A stretch of DNA of 64,000 nucleotides, taken from positions 6,154,487-6,218,486 of the forward strand of contig NC_050737.1 of NCBI RefSeq assembly GCF_014529535.1, in the 5' to 3' direction. The notes beneath the pieces were generated by a model, which was given only the letters and a program-made list of their open reading frames with translations, searched no databases and was not told the origin of the DNA. Each line of letters begins with the position of its first letter. Within the stretch, counting starts at the first letter, position 1. This DNA is from Bradysia coprophila. Taxonomy: Eukaryota > Arthropoda > Insecta > Diptera > Sciaridae. Below are positions 12,701-24,500 of this stretch, piece by piece. A program made the translations under genes and the position numbers.

Positions 12701-12764
12701 GTTCCAAAATCAATTTATTTTTGCCAAATTAATTTCGACATCAAATAGATGCCATCATCAGTGG
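12701..12764 (-). ncRNA. Hammerhead-ribozyme-like motif of the Penelope-like element
   Basis: On the minus strand the core CTGATGA (12755-12761) is followed by a 6-bp stem II (GGCATC with GATGTC, one G-U pair, loop TATTT). Next come GAAA (12733-12736) and an 8-bp A/U stem III (ATTAATTT with AAATTGAT), and then the cleavage-site region. Order and spacing match the hammerhead core. Stem I is weak: only CCA with TGG pairs well, and the residue at the cleavage position would be U, so self-cleavage may be poor. The position downstream of a Penelope-type ORF fits the known association. Confidence 0.5.
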
Positions 12765-13126
12765 CTGAAAACAATAATTTCATGAGGACCTAATCATAAT
12801 ACAACATATAGCAACACACATACCACGAATGTTTATATAATAAGTTTAGACACGCATTAAAAAGTGTGCTTCGTCATATGTGACTCCAATGCTAAACTAA
12901 AATACATAATTTCACATTAGAATAACAACTTAGCAAACTAATACCGGTCAACTTACTAAAAACTTAAACATTGGTAGTCACAAACATCAAAAATCTTTAA
13001 ATTAATCAACGAAAGAAGTCTGTAACAACAGACATTCAACTAGACTGAGTGTATCTAACTAATCGTAAAAAACACACAAATTCGTGTAACAAAGCAACAG
13101 CACACAGTGCAAATTTCACCAGAATT

Positions 13127-15619
13127 TCAGATAATGTTACTGTACGACGACGGCAAGAATATGCAATCAGTCTGTTTGTTGAGACAATTCGGTGTCTTTT
13201 TTATCGCAATCATTTCTAGAATGTCTCTCTTCTTTTGATTACTTTCTCGATAGACAATTTTAACATCTTCCCATAGCGGCGTGTGACCAGTAGAAATTGC
13301 ATGATCACATAATGCGCTATGTTCATTGTTACTGATGCCTATGTTATATTTATGCTGACCAGTTCTAGACTTCAAATACTGTAAAGTCTGGCCAACATAT
13401 TTACATCCACAACTACATGGAATCGAATAGACAACATGTGACTGTTTCATCTTCGGTGTCGGATCTTTCAATTTACTGAAAACTGACTTCTTTAGGGTGT
13501 TGTCTCCTTTACCAATCAGCATAACGTCATTCTTGCATATGTTCTTCAGCTTTTCAAACAACCCTTTAACATAAGGTACTGCAACTATAGGAAGTTTTTC
13601 TTTCGGTAGCGCTTTTTCATTTTTGTCAAACTTTTCTTTGGTCACTTTCATTAAACTCTCAACTAATCCAATTGGGTAAAGATTTTTTCTGAGGGTTTCT
13701 CTTAACAAATCCAAATTTTTGTTGTGAAATTCAGGTTCGGAAAGGAGGAAAATCTTTTGCGTCAAAAGTGTAACGGTGTTGCGTTTGTAGGACGAAGGTA
13801 AGTGCGACTTGAAATTAAGATACCGGCCAGACCATGTGTCTTTATGATACCAATCAGTTTTAATGCTGCGGCCATCACGTATGCATAACACTTCTAAGAA
13901 GGATATTCTACAATCCTGTTCTTCTTCAACGGTGAATTGGATGTGTTCATTATATCTGTTAAATTCAGCTTTAGTCTCATTGACTTTGTCTGCCGGAACA
14001 GCTGTTATGATGTCATCAACAAACCGCCAGTAGAAAGGTAATTTGAATTTCAGCTTTCGAATAACATCATCTTCTAAAATCTCCATGACTAAATCTGCGA
14101 AAACTGGGCTGGCAGGTGATCCCATTGGAGAACCAAACACTTGACGATAGAATTTCCCATCAAATTGAAAGCAGCATTCATCAAGTACCATTGTTAATCC
14201 AACGATGAATTCATCTTTTGGTAGATTGGTGAATTTCTTGATTTTTGTCCATCTCTTGTTAACGGCTGATACAACCAAATCTTTCGGAATCTTCGTGAAT
14301 AAGGAGACTACATCCAACGATATCAACACATAATTGGGTGGTAGTCTAATTCGTCGAATTTTCTTCACCAATTCCGTCCCATTTTTAATTGACCTGTGCG
14401 ATTTTCCAACCACATTTTTCAAAATATTAGAGAACATCTTGGATAAATTGTACGTGGGCGAACCAATGCTTGCCACAATTGGTCTGATTGGATGACCAGT
14501 TTTGTGTATCTTAATCAACCCATACATCCTGGAGCATACTGAATTGTATCGTCTGTACCATTTGCCTTGGCCTTCAGTAATATACGATTGTTCTTGCCAA
14601 CGTGTAAAAAGTTTGTTGACTTTGTCTTGAATTGATGCGGTTGGGTCATGATCCAGTGGTACGTAAGTTGTTGAATCACTAAGCAGTGTCATCATTTTAA
14701 TTTCATAGTCCAATTTCTGCATCAGCACAGTAACATTCCCTTTGTCAGCATTCAGCACGAGCAATTGAGGGTTTTGAGCCAAAAACGTTACGGTTGCAAT
14801 GTGATTAGCCTTAATCACTTCATCGATCGTACTATGTTTAGTAGGAAGTTTCTTGAAATTGGTGATGACATTACACACTTTGTTTCTCAATTCTACTCTG
14901 TACTTTTTACCAAGCGTTTGGAGTTTCGGTTCAAAGTTGGCAATGAATTGTTCAGAAGCAACCTTGTTGTTCTTCATCGGTAAATTAAACTTATCACCTA
15001 ATGCAAGAGTATTCTGAACATACCATGGCAATTGTATGTCCGTTAAATTGATAATCCATCTGTCGGTGTCAATATTAAGACCATCCAAATGTGGTTTCAT
15101 AAGACTGTCAAAACGTTTCATCTCTTGCATCGTCACTTTGTGGAACATATCATCATACCCTCGTTTCACGTTGTTTTTGAAATCATTGAAGTGTTCCGCT
15201 GAAATAATCGTTCGTAATTTTTCAGCTAAGACCGTTGATTTCTGTGCTGTATTGTGTATCTGTTTGTGTAAGGTTTTGATAGATTCATTCATGATGTGCA
15301 TAGAGAACTTCTTGGAAAACGATTGAATAGACTTCTTTTCCATACAATGCGCGTATGAATTTAAATTCACATTTAGACTTCTTGGGTGAATCTTGAACTT
15401 TCTGCATGTTATCAGGAATTGCTTCCTGCCTCGTTGCCGTGCAAGTTTACGATTTGTCGTTAAGATATTTTTCATAATTTGTGTTGCGTTGCTACTGTAA
15501 CAATGGGCCATCATCATGAAAAATGTCACATGTTCCATGTTGTCCGAACGTTTCGAATAATTGTAAATCGATGAGCGTATTTTAAATATTTGTAGGATTT
15601 GTCGATTTACAAATAACAT
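13127..15619 (-). CDS. Penelope-like reverse transcriptase with GIY-YIG endonuclease
   Basis: A single uninterrupted ORF of 830 codons. Reverse transcriptase blocks appear in order: LIKIHKTGHPIRPIVAS, then motif A (ISLDVVSLFTKIP), motif B (GSPMGSPASPVFADLVME), motif C (FVDD, the variant of the usual YxDD catalytic pair) and a late block (WYHKDTWSGRYLNFKSHLP). The C-terminal part holds a GIY-YIG nuclease: VVYSIPCSCGCKYVGQT, then SRTGQHK and a His-containing tail (NEHSALCDHAISTGH). This order and the Cys-rich insert between the two halves of the nuclease motif are typical of the Penelope-like class. The first ATG may not be the natural start; several in-frame Met codons follow within 50 residues. 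With no stop or frameshift, the copy looks young and potentially functional. Confidence 0.95.
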   Translation of the reverse strand: MLFVNRQILQIFKIRSSIYNYSKRSDNMEHVTFFMMMAHCYSSNATQIMKNILTTNRKLARQRGRKQFLITCRKFKIHPRSLNVNLNSYAHCMEKKSIQSFSKKFSMHIMNESIKTLHKQIHNTAQKSTVLAEKLRTIISAEHFNDFKNNVKRGYDDMFHKVTMQEMKRFDSLMKPHLDGLNIDTDRWIINLTDIQLPWYVQNTLALGDKFNLPMKNNKVASEQFIANFEPKLQTLGKKYRVELRNKVCNVITNFKKLPTKHSTIDEVIKANHIATVTFLAQNPQLLVLNADKGNVTVLMQKLDYEIKMMTLLSDSTTYVPLDHDPTASIQDKVNKLFTRWQEQSYITEGQGKWYRRYNSVCSRMYGLIKIHKTGHPIRPIVASIGSPTYNLSKMFSNILKNVVGKSHRSIKNGTELVKKIRRIRLPPNYVLISLDVVSLFTKIPKDLVVSAVNKRWTKIKKFTNLPKDEFIVGLTMVLDECCFQFDGKFYRQVFGSPMGSPASPVFADLVMEILEDDVIRKLKFKLPFYWRFVDDIITAVPADKVNETKAEFNRYNEHIQFTVEEEQDCRISFLEVLCIRDGRSIKTDWYHKDTWSGRYLNFKSHLPSSYKRNTVTLLTQKIFLLSEPEFHNKNLDLLRETLRKNLYPIGLVESLMKVTKEKFDKNEKALPKEKLPIVAVPYVKGLFEKLKNICKNDVMLIGKGDNTLKKSVFSKLKDPTPKMKQSHVVYSIPCSCGCKYVGQTLQYLKSRTGQHKYNIGISNNEHSALCDHAISTGHTPLWEDVKIVYRESNQKKRDILEMIAIKKTPNCLNKQTDCIFLPSSYSNII

Positions 15620-16592
15620 GTAAAATATAAGTTAAGGCAATTGAAGTAAATAAGTGTTAGAAAACGTTATGCAAAAATGACGAAAATTGCACCAGTCTTC
15701 AATAACCCGACTTTTGGATTTGGGACTATTATTGAGAAATTTATTTCTAAGAAATGCAGAAATTTTGCTGGAATTTTCAAAAATTTTCAACACGACATTT
15801 TCAAAAAAAGGCTCTGCTCCAGACAGAATTAGTCTATAAAATCATTGATATTCACTTGTACAATACAAACTTACGCGTCACACACAACGACCCCATACAA
15901 GGTATAAATAATTAACGTACTTTTCCCGGCAAGTATTCCTTCAGCCGTCAGTGCAGCGTATATTCGCATTTTATGTTCTAAACCGTAAATCCGTTTTTAA
16001 TGATGTTCCCTGTCTGACTACGTCAGTCCACTTTCGAAATAAAAGGACACTAAAATCGTCAGTTATCATTTTACTCTTACATCGCTTCAGCATCGCATGT
16101 ACCCAAACCAGTGAAAAAAGGACTTAAAATGAAAATATAATTTTCCAGCTGAATATACAGTTTTCAGGGAAAATCAACATTGACAGGCTGGCATCAGTTT
16201 GCGTAGAATCTTTTTTTTAAATGAAAGATGAACTGGCTCTGTCATCAAAACATTTCTTACACTTAAAGTGTCAATCTTTGCGCACAATTCAAAATAGAGT
16301 AAGGAATGCATAGGTTTGTTCAAAGCCTATGTCTTTACTAGCATGATTAAAAATTATGAAAACCGCTGTAAATCGTACCAAAATCTGTGGCTCCTTTTTC
16401 ATCACATTTCCCAAACAACGCAGTACACCACTTTCACTATTATCTTCTGCAGTCAGTTTTATCTTTTTTGTTAGTTGTCCTACTTATAAATCATGAAAAA
16501 CGTTTTGATACAGATGTCACTTATAATGACCTCCAAAATATGATCGTCTCGTCTTAGACTAATATAAACATAAACAATAGCATCGGTACGAC
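15620..16592. other. Intergenic; presumed 5' flank of the Penelope-like element
   Basis: No gene recognised. Part of this stretch may be the untranslated 5' region of the retroelement. Confidence 0.4.
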
Positions 16593-17199
16593 TTTTCAGC
16601 CTCCCACCTATTTCGACCTCTACCAAAAAACGTCTTTGAGATTTTTGCTAGCTATATCAGTCCTATTCTACTAATTGGAGTCCAATGCAACAAAAAAAAA
16701 TTAAATCCGGAATAAGTTTGTCGGAAAAGTCTACTTAGTGAGTCTTCAATGTTCGCTGACTATGAAAAATTGAGTGAGCTTAAATACTTGGGAATGTTGT
16801 AGGCTATCCAGAACAGAACAGATTCGATTTTCTTTGTTGGGGCATTTTGCCACAATTTAGGCCAACAAACACTCACGACACAAACGTTTCGCAGATGATT
16901 TTTAAAAACTTTTCTGTTCTGGATAGCCTACAACATTCCCAAGAATTTAAGCTCACTTGAGCAAAAATCGAATCATTTTCTAGATGAATTTCTGAATTTT
17001 CAAGTTCAAGATCCACTCAATTTTTCATAGTCAGCGAACTTTGACGACTCGCGAAGTAGACTCTTCCGCCAAACCTCTTCCGGATTTTATTTGTTTATCT
17101 GTTGCATTGGACTCCAATTAGTAGAATAGGGCTGATACAGCTAGCAAAAATCTCAAAGAAGTTTTTTGGTAGAGGTCGAAATAGGTGGGAGGCCGAAAT
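16593..17199. mobile_element. Long inverted-repeat element (MITE/foldback type)
   Basis: The left arm starts near GCCTCCCACCTATTTCGACC and the right arm ends with its reverse complement (GGTCGAAATAGGTGGGAGGC). Matching blocks continue inward, for example GGACTCCAATTAGTAGAATA on the right against its inverse on the left, and the GTTCTGGATAGCCTACAAC pair near the centre. The arms are about 230-300 bases with an asymmetric insertion in the right arm. No ORF and no clear target duplication. Confidence 0.7.
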
Positions 17200-18272
17200 C
17201 TCGGAAATTTAGCTTCTATGATTTGTCGCAGGCTGAAAATGATTTTTTTTTTATTTTTAAAATCGACTTTTGACATCTAGGGACGATAACAATTTTTTGT
17301 GGACTACACCAGTCTCGATCCTTTATCCATCGCACACCCCTAATAATAATACACATTAATAAAGTTGAACAAGAGTGCTTCAAAGCAAATATTCGTGTTA
17401 AGACGGTCGCACTAAAGTATATCAACAGTGAAGGTAATAGAATTCTTAAGATGATCACAAAAATTACGAAACCCGAGTAAAACTCCATCGGGTGAATTTA
17501 AGTGCAACGTCTAGTTTTGTTCGGTGTAGCGCTAACTATGTCTACAGAATGGATAAATGTGGTGAAGATGACGTGAAGAATATTTGGATCTTGTGACGTA
17601 GTCAATGGAATGTATCATCGGCTTTTACATAAATGTATTGATTGTAAAGAACACTTTGAAATTGGAAATAGAATTTTGGTTCATAGAGCGCTTGCTTCAT
17701 AGGCAAAATTTTATTTCCAAACTTCAATTTAATTTCTACTCTCGTTTTCGTGCTTAAGAATTTGGAAAGTATTTCACCACTGCACGAATTCTATTGAATT
17801 CTATTTCTCTACAAAGAAGTGAACTTGGGCTGCACTCGAATGCACCCTAAACTTTTGGGCTCTGTTTGTTTAAAATATAAACAAAAAATATTTGTTTTTA
17901 AGTTGGCTTATGACTCTAAAATTTCTTATGTTATGTGCTAAGAGCACGGCAGAGTCGTGCTAAGGGACTTTACGCCCAAAAATATTTTCCTTTAATTTAA
18001 CAACATTCTCTGTGATGTAATCCGACCGAGATTTTTATGTCGCGACATATAGCACACATGGGAAACATGACTGTGCAAGATTTTTTTGTTTTGCTTTCCT
18101 GCTACAAGCCTGTAAGCCGTGAGTTGCTCTTATCAGATAAAATTCTGTTATAGTTCTCGAGGGTGAAAATGACTTTCGATAATTGGAGTTGTGTAGATTT
18201 GTTGCGGTAGCTATGGGAACAAAGGTATGACAATGAAAGCTGATAAAATCATTTGAATGAAAAAGAAATAAT
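17200..18272. other. Intergenic, downstream of the vitellogenin receptor
   Basis: AT-rich. A minor imperfect hairpin lies near 17657-17730 (GGAAATAGAATTTTG and its inverse). No gene supported. Confidence 0.4.
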
Positions 18273-18278
18273 TTTATT
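18273..18278 (-). promoter_or_regulatory. Possible polyadenylation signal of the vitellogenin receptor gene
   Basis: AATAAA on the minus strand, about 300 bases past the stop codon at 18579. It is plausible but not the only possible site. Confidence 0.35.
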
Positions 18279-18578
18279 TCCCGAAATGATGTGATGGAAA
18301 GTGCTGGATAGTTTGCATAAGCTACGCACCTAAGAATTTTAGAAATTCAAAAATTTAACGATTTTCCGCTTAAACTATCTTAAACAATTAACACTTAAAT
18401 TTACTTTTTTTTTCTTAACGAAAATTACTTACATTAACACTAAATTACATAAACTACCAAATTGTAGTACTTCATCAAGTGCGTACAAAAGGTACACAAA
18501 ATAATAAATTGCAGCCTCCAATAGAATACTATCATCAACTGCTAAATAATAAAAATAGAAAAAAATGATTATCTAAAT

Positions 18579-21500
18579 TTAGTAAATCAATTGTGCCGTA
18601 TCACTGTCCGTTGTCAAATTGACGTCATATTCTTCAACGATTGGACCGATTGGTTCCTATTGGAAGACATAAAACAAAATCGTTTTCAAAACCCAAACAA
18701 AACCAAATAATGCGCATCGACACACCTGATTGTTGACATAAATTTCGTTGTAATAATTACTCGAAGTTGTAGTTAATTGCGGCGGTGGTGGTCGGCACAT
18801 TTTCACTTGTGCATTATCGATGTTGGCAGATGCAGGATTCTCGAAATGCATGCTAATGTTGAATTTTTTATGGAGATGGAAATACTTCTGATACACATAG
18901 AAGACACTCATTGAAACGATTGCGGATCCAACCAGAATGCCGAGAACGGAAAATATAGTGGCGAGCAACGGGTGATTCGAACTCGTCTTGGTTTTGGTGC
19001 TTGTGCTGGTTAGTGTGTTGAACCGTGGAGAGATGGCTACGTCGTTGGACTAGGGTAAATGAAAGAGGAAAATCAGAGTCGATTTATTGGTCGTCTGGTT
19101 GAATGAGACATGCAGTAGAAGAAGGTTCAGTAAACAGACAGTTGCTTCCCCATTCAAATTCGTTTTCTTTTGATTCAAGCGTTCGTTAAAGGTTCTTTAA
19201 AGAAATTGAATAACATTTCGAACTTTTTGTTGGAGAAAAAGACCGAAAGACACAAATCTCAGAGGCTCATATCACGGATTTTGCTCGAAACAAGAAACTT
19301 AAAGACAAAAAAGGCATTTGCCGACTTACCATTTCATTACAACGACCATCCACTTCCGGTACACCACCATGGCATATACACTTCGGTCCTAATTCGGCTG
19401 GAACGCAGATCAAACTACAGTTGGTGCCGAGGCAATTATTTGGTCTTTCTAGTTGTCGAGACTCTTGTGCGACGACCAAATTTTCAGAATTGTACGAACT
19501 GAACTCGAATGAGCTGCACTTTCTATCACCGTACGTCCGACAGACAGCGACCATTTTCGTGCCGGTATTCAAAATCATCAGATGATCTTCGTAAAAGCTC
19601 ATATCGGATGGTCGGGTGATGAATGGATTTTTCTTAAGTATTTCTTTTCGATCAGTGCCGTCATATCTCACCGACCATAAGGAACTGGTGGACAAATCGG
19701 CGTAATACAAAATTTGTTTGTTAACATCGTTGGTTAGTCCGCTGATGTGACCGGATCCTTTCACTATAACTTTTTCTCGACTACCGTCTAAACTGTGCGA
19801 ATAGATGAACGAATCGGCGGAGCTGTATAACGGATGCACAATCGAGTAAAATATTTTGTCGTTTGTACTGTCAACGACGAGCGATTTGACCACATCACGA
19901 TATTTCAATGTAATGATTCGGGTGCACACTTGTCTGTCCATGTGGCAGACTTTGATTGATGGATTCGTGTCCTGATCGAAGAAGTACCTGGGTGACCGGA
20001 GAGAATGGAAATAAAATAAAAGAAAAAGAAACGGAATGCGCACGCCCCACTTACACGTTATCAGTCACCCATTCAACGGCAATGTGATGCGGGTTACCGA
20101 TGTTTGTAACGTATACGACTTTCTTATTATCCAAATTCATCTCGTACAGTGCATTGCTGTCCTCGACCGTGAAGTATAGCAAATTTTTTCGCATATTTAC
20201 ATCCATTCCAGCGATTCTCGAACCATTTGATGACCATAAAACTCCGAGCGATGCAATATTGATATCGTAGATGAGATTCATTGAACTGTAAATTATGTGT
20301 GCGTGTCCACTGACTGATTTACAGGACACTTTATCCGCTTTCAACATGTAACCGGCGTAGCAACTGCAACGGTAAGATCCTAGTGTGTTTTCACACTTCT
20401 GAGCGCACGGTTCGTAAAGTTTGCACTCGTCGATATCGAAACAACTCCTTCCGTCTCCACCCAACTTGAAACCTTCCTTACACGAACAAACTGCACCGAA
20501 TGGGGACGGATGGCACATTTGTTGACATGGATGGTTCAAGCACGAAGTATTACAAGCACTCGATTCATCCATTCTGTTCGGACAATCATTCTGACCATTG
20601 CACACGAGCTCTATGTAAATACAATTTCCATCTCTGCAACTGAACATGCCTGGTCCACAACCGATATTCGTTTTGTTAGTGACGACAAGCTCATTGACAC
20701 ATCCAATTTCATCACTTCTATCACCACAATCGTTTTCCTTGTCACATCGCCATTCCTGTCGAATACACTTCTTGTTCGCACATTCAAATTCGTTGATCCG
20801 ACATCCGGTACAATTAGCCTCATCTTCACCGCGTGGACATTCAGCTGTTCCGTTACATCGAGCTGTTATGTTCAGACAAATGGTTTTGTCGGACATGCAT
20901 TGGAATTGCAGTGGCTCATTGTTGGAATCAAACTTTTCGCACGTTGCAGGTGCTGGTACGTTGGTACAGTTCAATTCGTCCGTATCATCGCCGCAATTGT
21001 TGAAACCGTCGCAAACGAGATCCAAATGAACGCATCGACCATGTTTACATTGTAGAAAGCCTTCCGGACAAACTTTTTCGGCTGAGGACAATTACCAACA
21101 TTGTTAGAAGTGCGATAACAAATCGTCATACAAATCAGATACTTACGGCAATGGTGTTCATCCGATCCATCACGACAGTCGGGGTACTCGTCACACACCC
21201 ACGTTGCTGGTATGCATTGACCATTAGCACAGGTAAACATGTTCGACTTGCAAACACTCTTCATTGCCTTCTTATCGTGACATTTCAACTCGTCCAAACC
21301 ATCTTCACAGTCATTTGTGCGGTCACAGACAGCTGTTAGATCTATACACAGCCCATCGGTACATCGGAATTGATTTTCATGGCATTTTGTTGTCGTATTG
21401 TATCCAACGCAATCTCTCTCATCGGACTTATCGGTACAATCGTTGATTTTGTCGCAGCGTAGTTCGATTGCCACGCACTGTTTACCGTCAATGCATTTGA

Positions 21501-24500
21501 ATTCGTCGCGATAGCATTTTACTTCCAGATTTTTATGTGAGGCACAGTCACGCTCATCCGATCCGTCAGCACAGTCTTTAAAATTGTTGCATTGTCTAGA
21601 AGCTGTAATGCATTCACCTGAACCGCATCTAAAATGTACAAAAATCATTCGATTGGTTTTGGTATTGCTACCGCAATTGATGTGGGTGAAATTACCTAAA
21701 TTCACAGTCAATCGCTTCCATGCATGTGTTGTTTCGATAGTCTGAAAAAACCATTCCGGGTGGACATAGACAAACATGTTGCTTGGAATCATATGTTGCA
21801 CAAATGTGACTACAACCGCCGTTATTAATCGTACACGGATGGCTGCTGACCACGGTGGGCATTACACCGACGAGAACTGGACGGTCATCGTTGGTGACGT
21901 AATCGTGATGCGGTAAAACCAATTGTTTCGTGGTGTCAGGACTGTGTTTCGGTGTCCAAAAAACGTCATGTGATTTGTTACTCGTCCAAAACACATCTTC
22001 GCTAAGTACAGCAAGGGATATGGGCTCGGCGGGCACTGATTTGAATACGTGCAACGATTCACCTTTAAATTAAATTAAAATTTAAAGATTTCATGGACAT
22101 AACTTTATGCAGAACTAACGACAGATCTTATAGAATCGTGTCGTCACTCTGACTTCATGGAATTATTTCAACCCGCCCAACAATTTTTTTGACAATTGCA
22201 AACTGTTGAGAATCTTATTTATTTCACCCCGCAATGCTCGCATGCTCACCTGTGTAGTCGGTCCAGCTAATTTGATGCATTTCCGAATCACAAAAATAAA
22301 CTTCGTTTACTTGTCGATCAATAGCGAATTCGATAAGCTTATCGCCTAGTTGAGATTCAATAATGTGATGATGGTCACCACCCCCATGCAATGATTGTAT
22401 GTCAATGTGTGTATGGCCGTAATACGTCCTGGACGCAACAAACATGTGACTGCAAATGGTAAAAGGTTTTATTAATACACAAATTCATGGAAATGCTTTT
22501 ACAATGAAACTACAAAGTGAAACGATGAATGCTTATTGTTGTCGGTAGTTGATTTGAAATATCAGCTGGACGTGGGAGCATATCAATCTCAATCTCTCCC
22601 AGTATGAGCTGGAGGAAACGAATTCTGTCGTTTACAAAATAAAATTAGGAATAGTCTCCATTTCAATATTCAGGACCGAAAAAGCCCTTCGGTGGCTGTG
22701 TGCAACACATTTGTAAAAATCCCCAAAAAATTCATTGCAAGAGGTCCTATCGCCCGAGAAATGATTCTTACCCATTTTCCGGAACAACAGCAATGCCAAT
22801 TGGCTTAGCCGGAAAATAATGGTGCACTATGGCCCGATGCTTTCTGTTCATCGAATAAACTTCCACTGTTCCATGCTCCGAATCGGCCCAGTACAAATTG
22901 TTCGACAGATGATCTAAAATGAAATTTTTTATCACAATTTTCTTGATCCAACCGAAACTGTTGCTCCATACGAACCGAAAGACATCGACGTAACAATGCC
23001 GACATTGGTCGAAATCAACTCGATTGCCTTTTCCTCGACCAAGTCATAATCGTAAATGATTCGCGCAATATTATCGGCAATGAACACATGACCATTGAGC
23101 AGATTAAATGCCATTTTGTGGATGTACATCGGGACGACCTTCGCTTTTTCGATCTGATGGCGACCGAACGTTTCGTGTTCCATCATAATGAGATAGTTAC
23201 GCAAACCGATATAGATGCTCTCCTTTTTGATAGTAGCAGAGCACGATATTTGGTCAACGTCTAGAGCCATACCGGTAGGACAGCCACACGTGAATGTTGA
23301 GTTCGATGCCAGCATGCAGAGGTGACTACATTGATTATTTTTGCAAGGATTCTTGGTTATCGGTTGAATGCTGTTGTGGTAGATGTGAATATCTTCAAAG
23401 AGGGAGGAAAATTCGTAAGTTTTGCTTCGATTCTCAATTCAATTCTGTACTTAAACACACCGTAAACTTTGCGATCTCTGACAATTACTTTTTTGTCTTT
23501 GCACGAAAATTTATTGCACGTTTCGATACTCATTGCACTCCAATCGGACCAATAAATGTTGTTTTCAAACACGGCCAAACCATACGGATGTTTCAAAACT
23601 TGATCGATGACGGTTCGCCTTCCAGTGCCATCCAGATTGCAGCTTTCGATTTTCTTAACTTTAGCATCCACCCAGTACAGGCGATTGTTTGGCCAGTCCA
23701 ACGTCACTCCACTCGGCCAGTGAATGTTGTCGCGTATGAATGGAGCTGTAAACCGTCGGAAGAAAAGTGAAATGCATTTTTCACGATTTCGATTCTTCTG
23801 GAACAAGCAAAGTCGATTTCTCACCCGCAAAAGAGCCATCCATATGAGATACAGCAATCATTGGTTCGGTACCCCATTCTGACCAATACATGCGACCCTC
23901 TTGCGGATATAATGCAATGCTGCGAGGTCTTTCAACCTTATCAGTGATCAAACTTGTGCAGTGTTTGCCATCGTTCGAGCAAACAGCGATATGCATGTAC
24001 ATGGCATCGGAAAAATAGAGATTTCCGGTGATCCAATCAACAGCTATGTCTTCAGGTAATGATAGACCGGTTGTTAACAATGTCTGTCATTTTAATATTG
24101 AATAAGAACGTTGAGACTGTTATGTTTCGCAAGGTAAAATCAATCAGACTAATCCTACCTCCACTTTACTTCCATCCTCCCGTGCCTTCACTATACTCTC
24201 ACTATTCAATGCGACATTGGTCCAATAAACGAAATGACCATCGTAGCTCACACCGATGACCTGTCGAACTTTTTCGGTAACAACGGACTGATGATTCGAC
24301 CTTAGATACACCATGTTGATGGACGTCTTTCCAGCATATAAGAGTATCGGTTCGGTGTGACTGATGCTTTCGCATGTTTTTTTATCGCCTTTGAGCCGAA
24401 ATCGTTTCTCGCATGTACATTTGTATGATCCGGGCGAGTTGACACATCCTTGCGAACAGATACCGTATGTTTGACATTCGTCGATGTCCTAAAGTTGAAA

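Larger units (their letters stand above)
12640..15700 (-). mobile_element. Penelope-like retroelement (EN+ type), approximate bounds
   Basis: A minus-strand element carrying the intact reverse transcriptase/endonuclease ORF at 13127-15619 and, about 360 bases downstream of its stop, a hammerhead-like fold at 12701-12764. Penelope-like elements commonly carry such ribozymes in their terminal repeats. I found no second copy of the ribozyme upstream of the ORF, so the 5' end may be truncated or diverged. The outer limits given are estimates; no target duplication was identified. Confidence 0.8.

Noticed and set aside
20510..21055. 181-codon plus-strand frame
   Set aside because: Antisense shadow of the Cys-rich LDL-A exons of the vitellogenin receptor.
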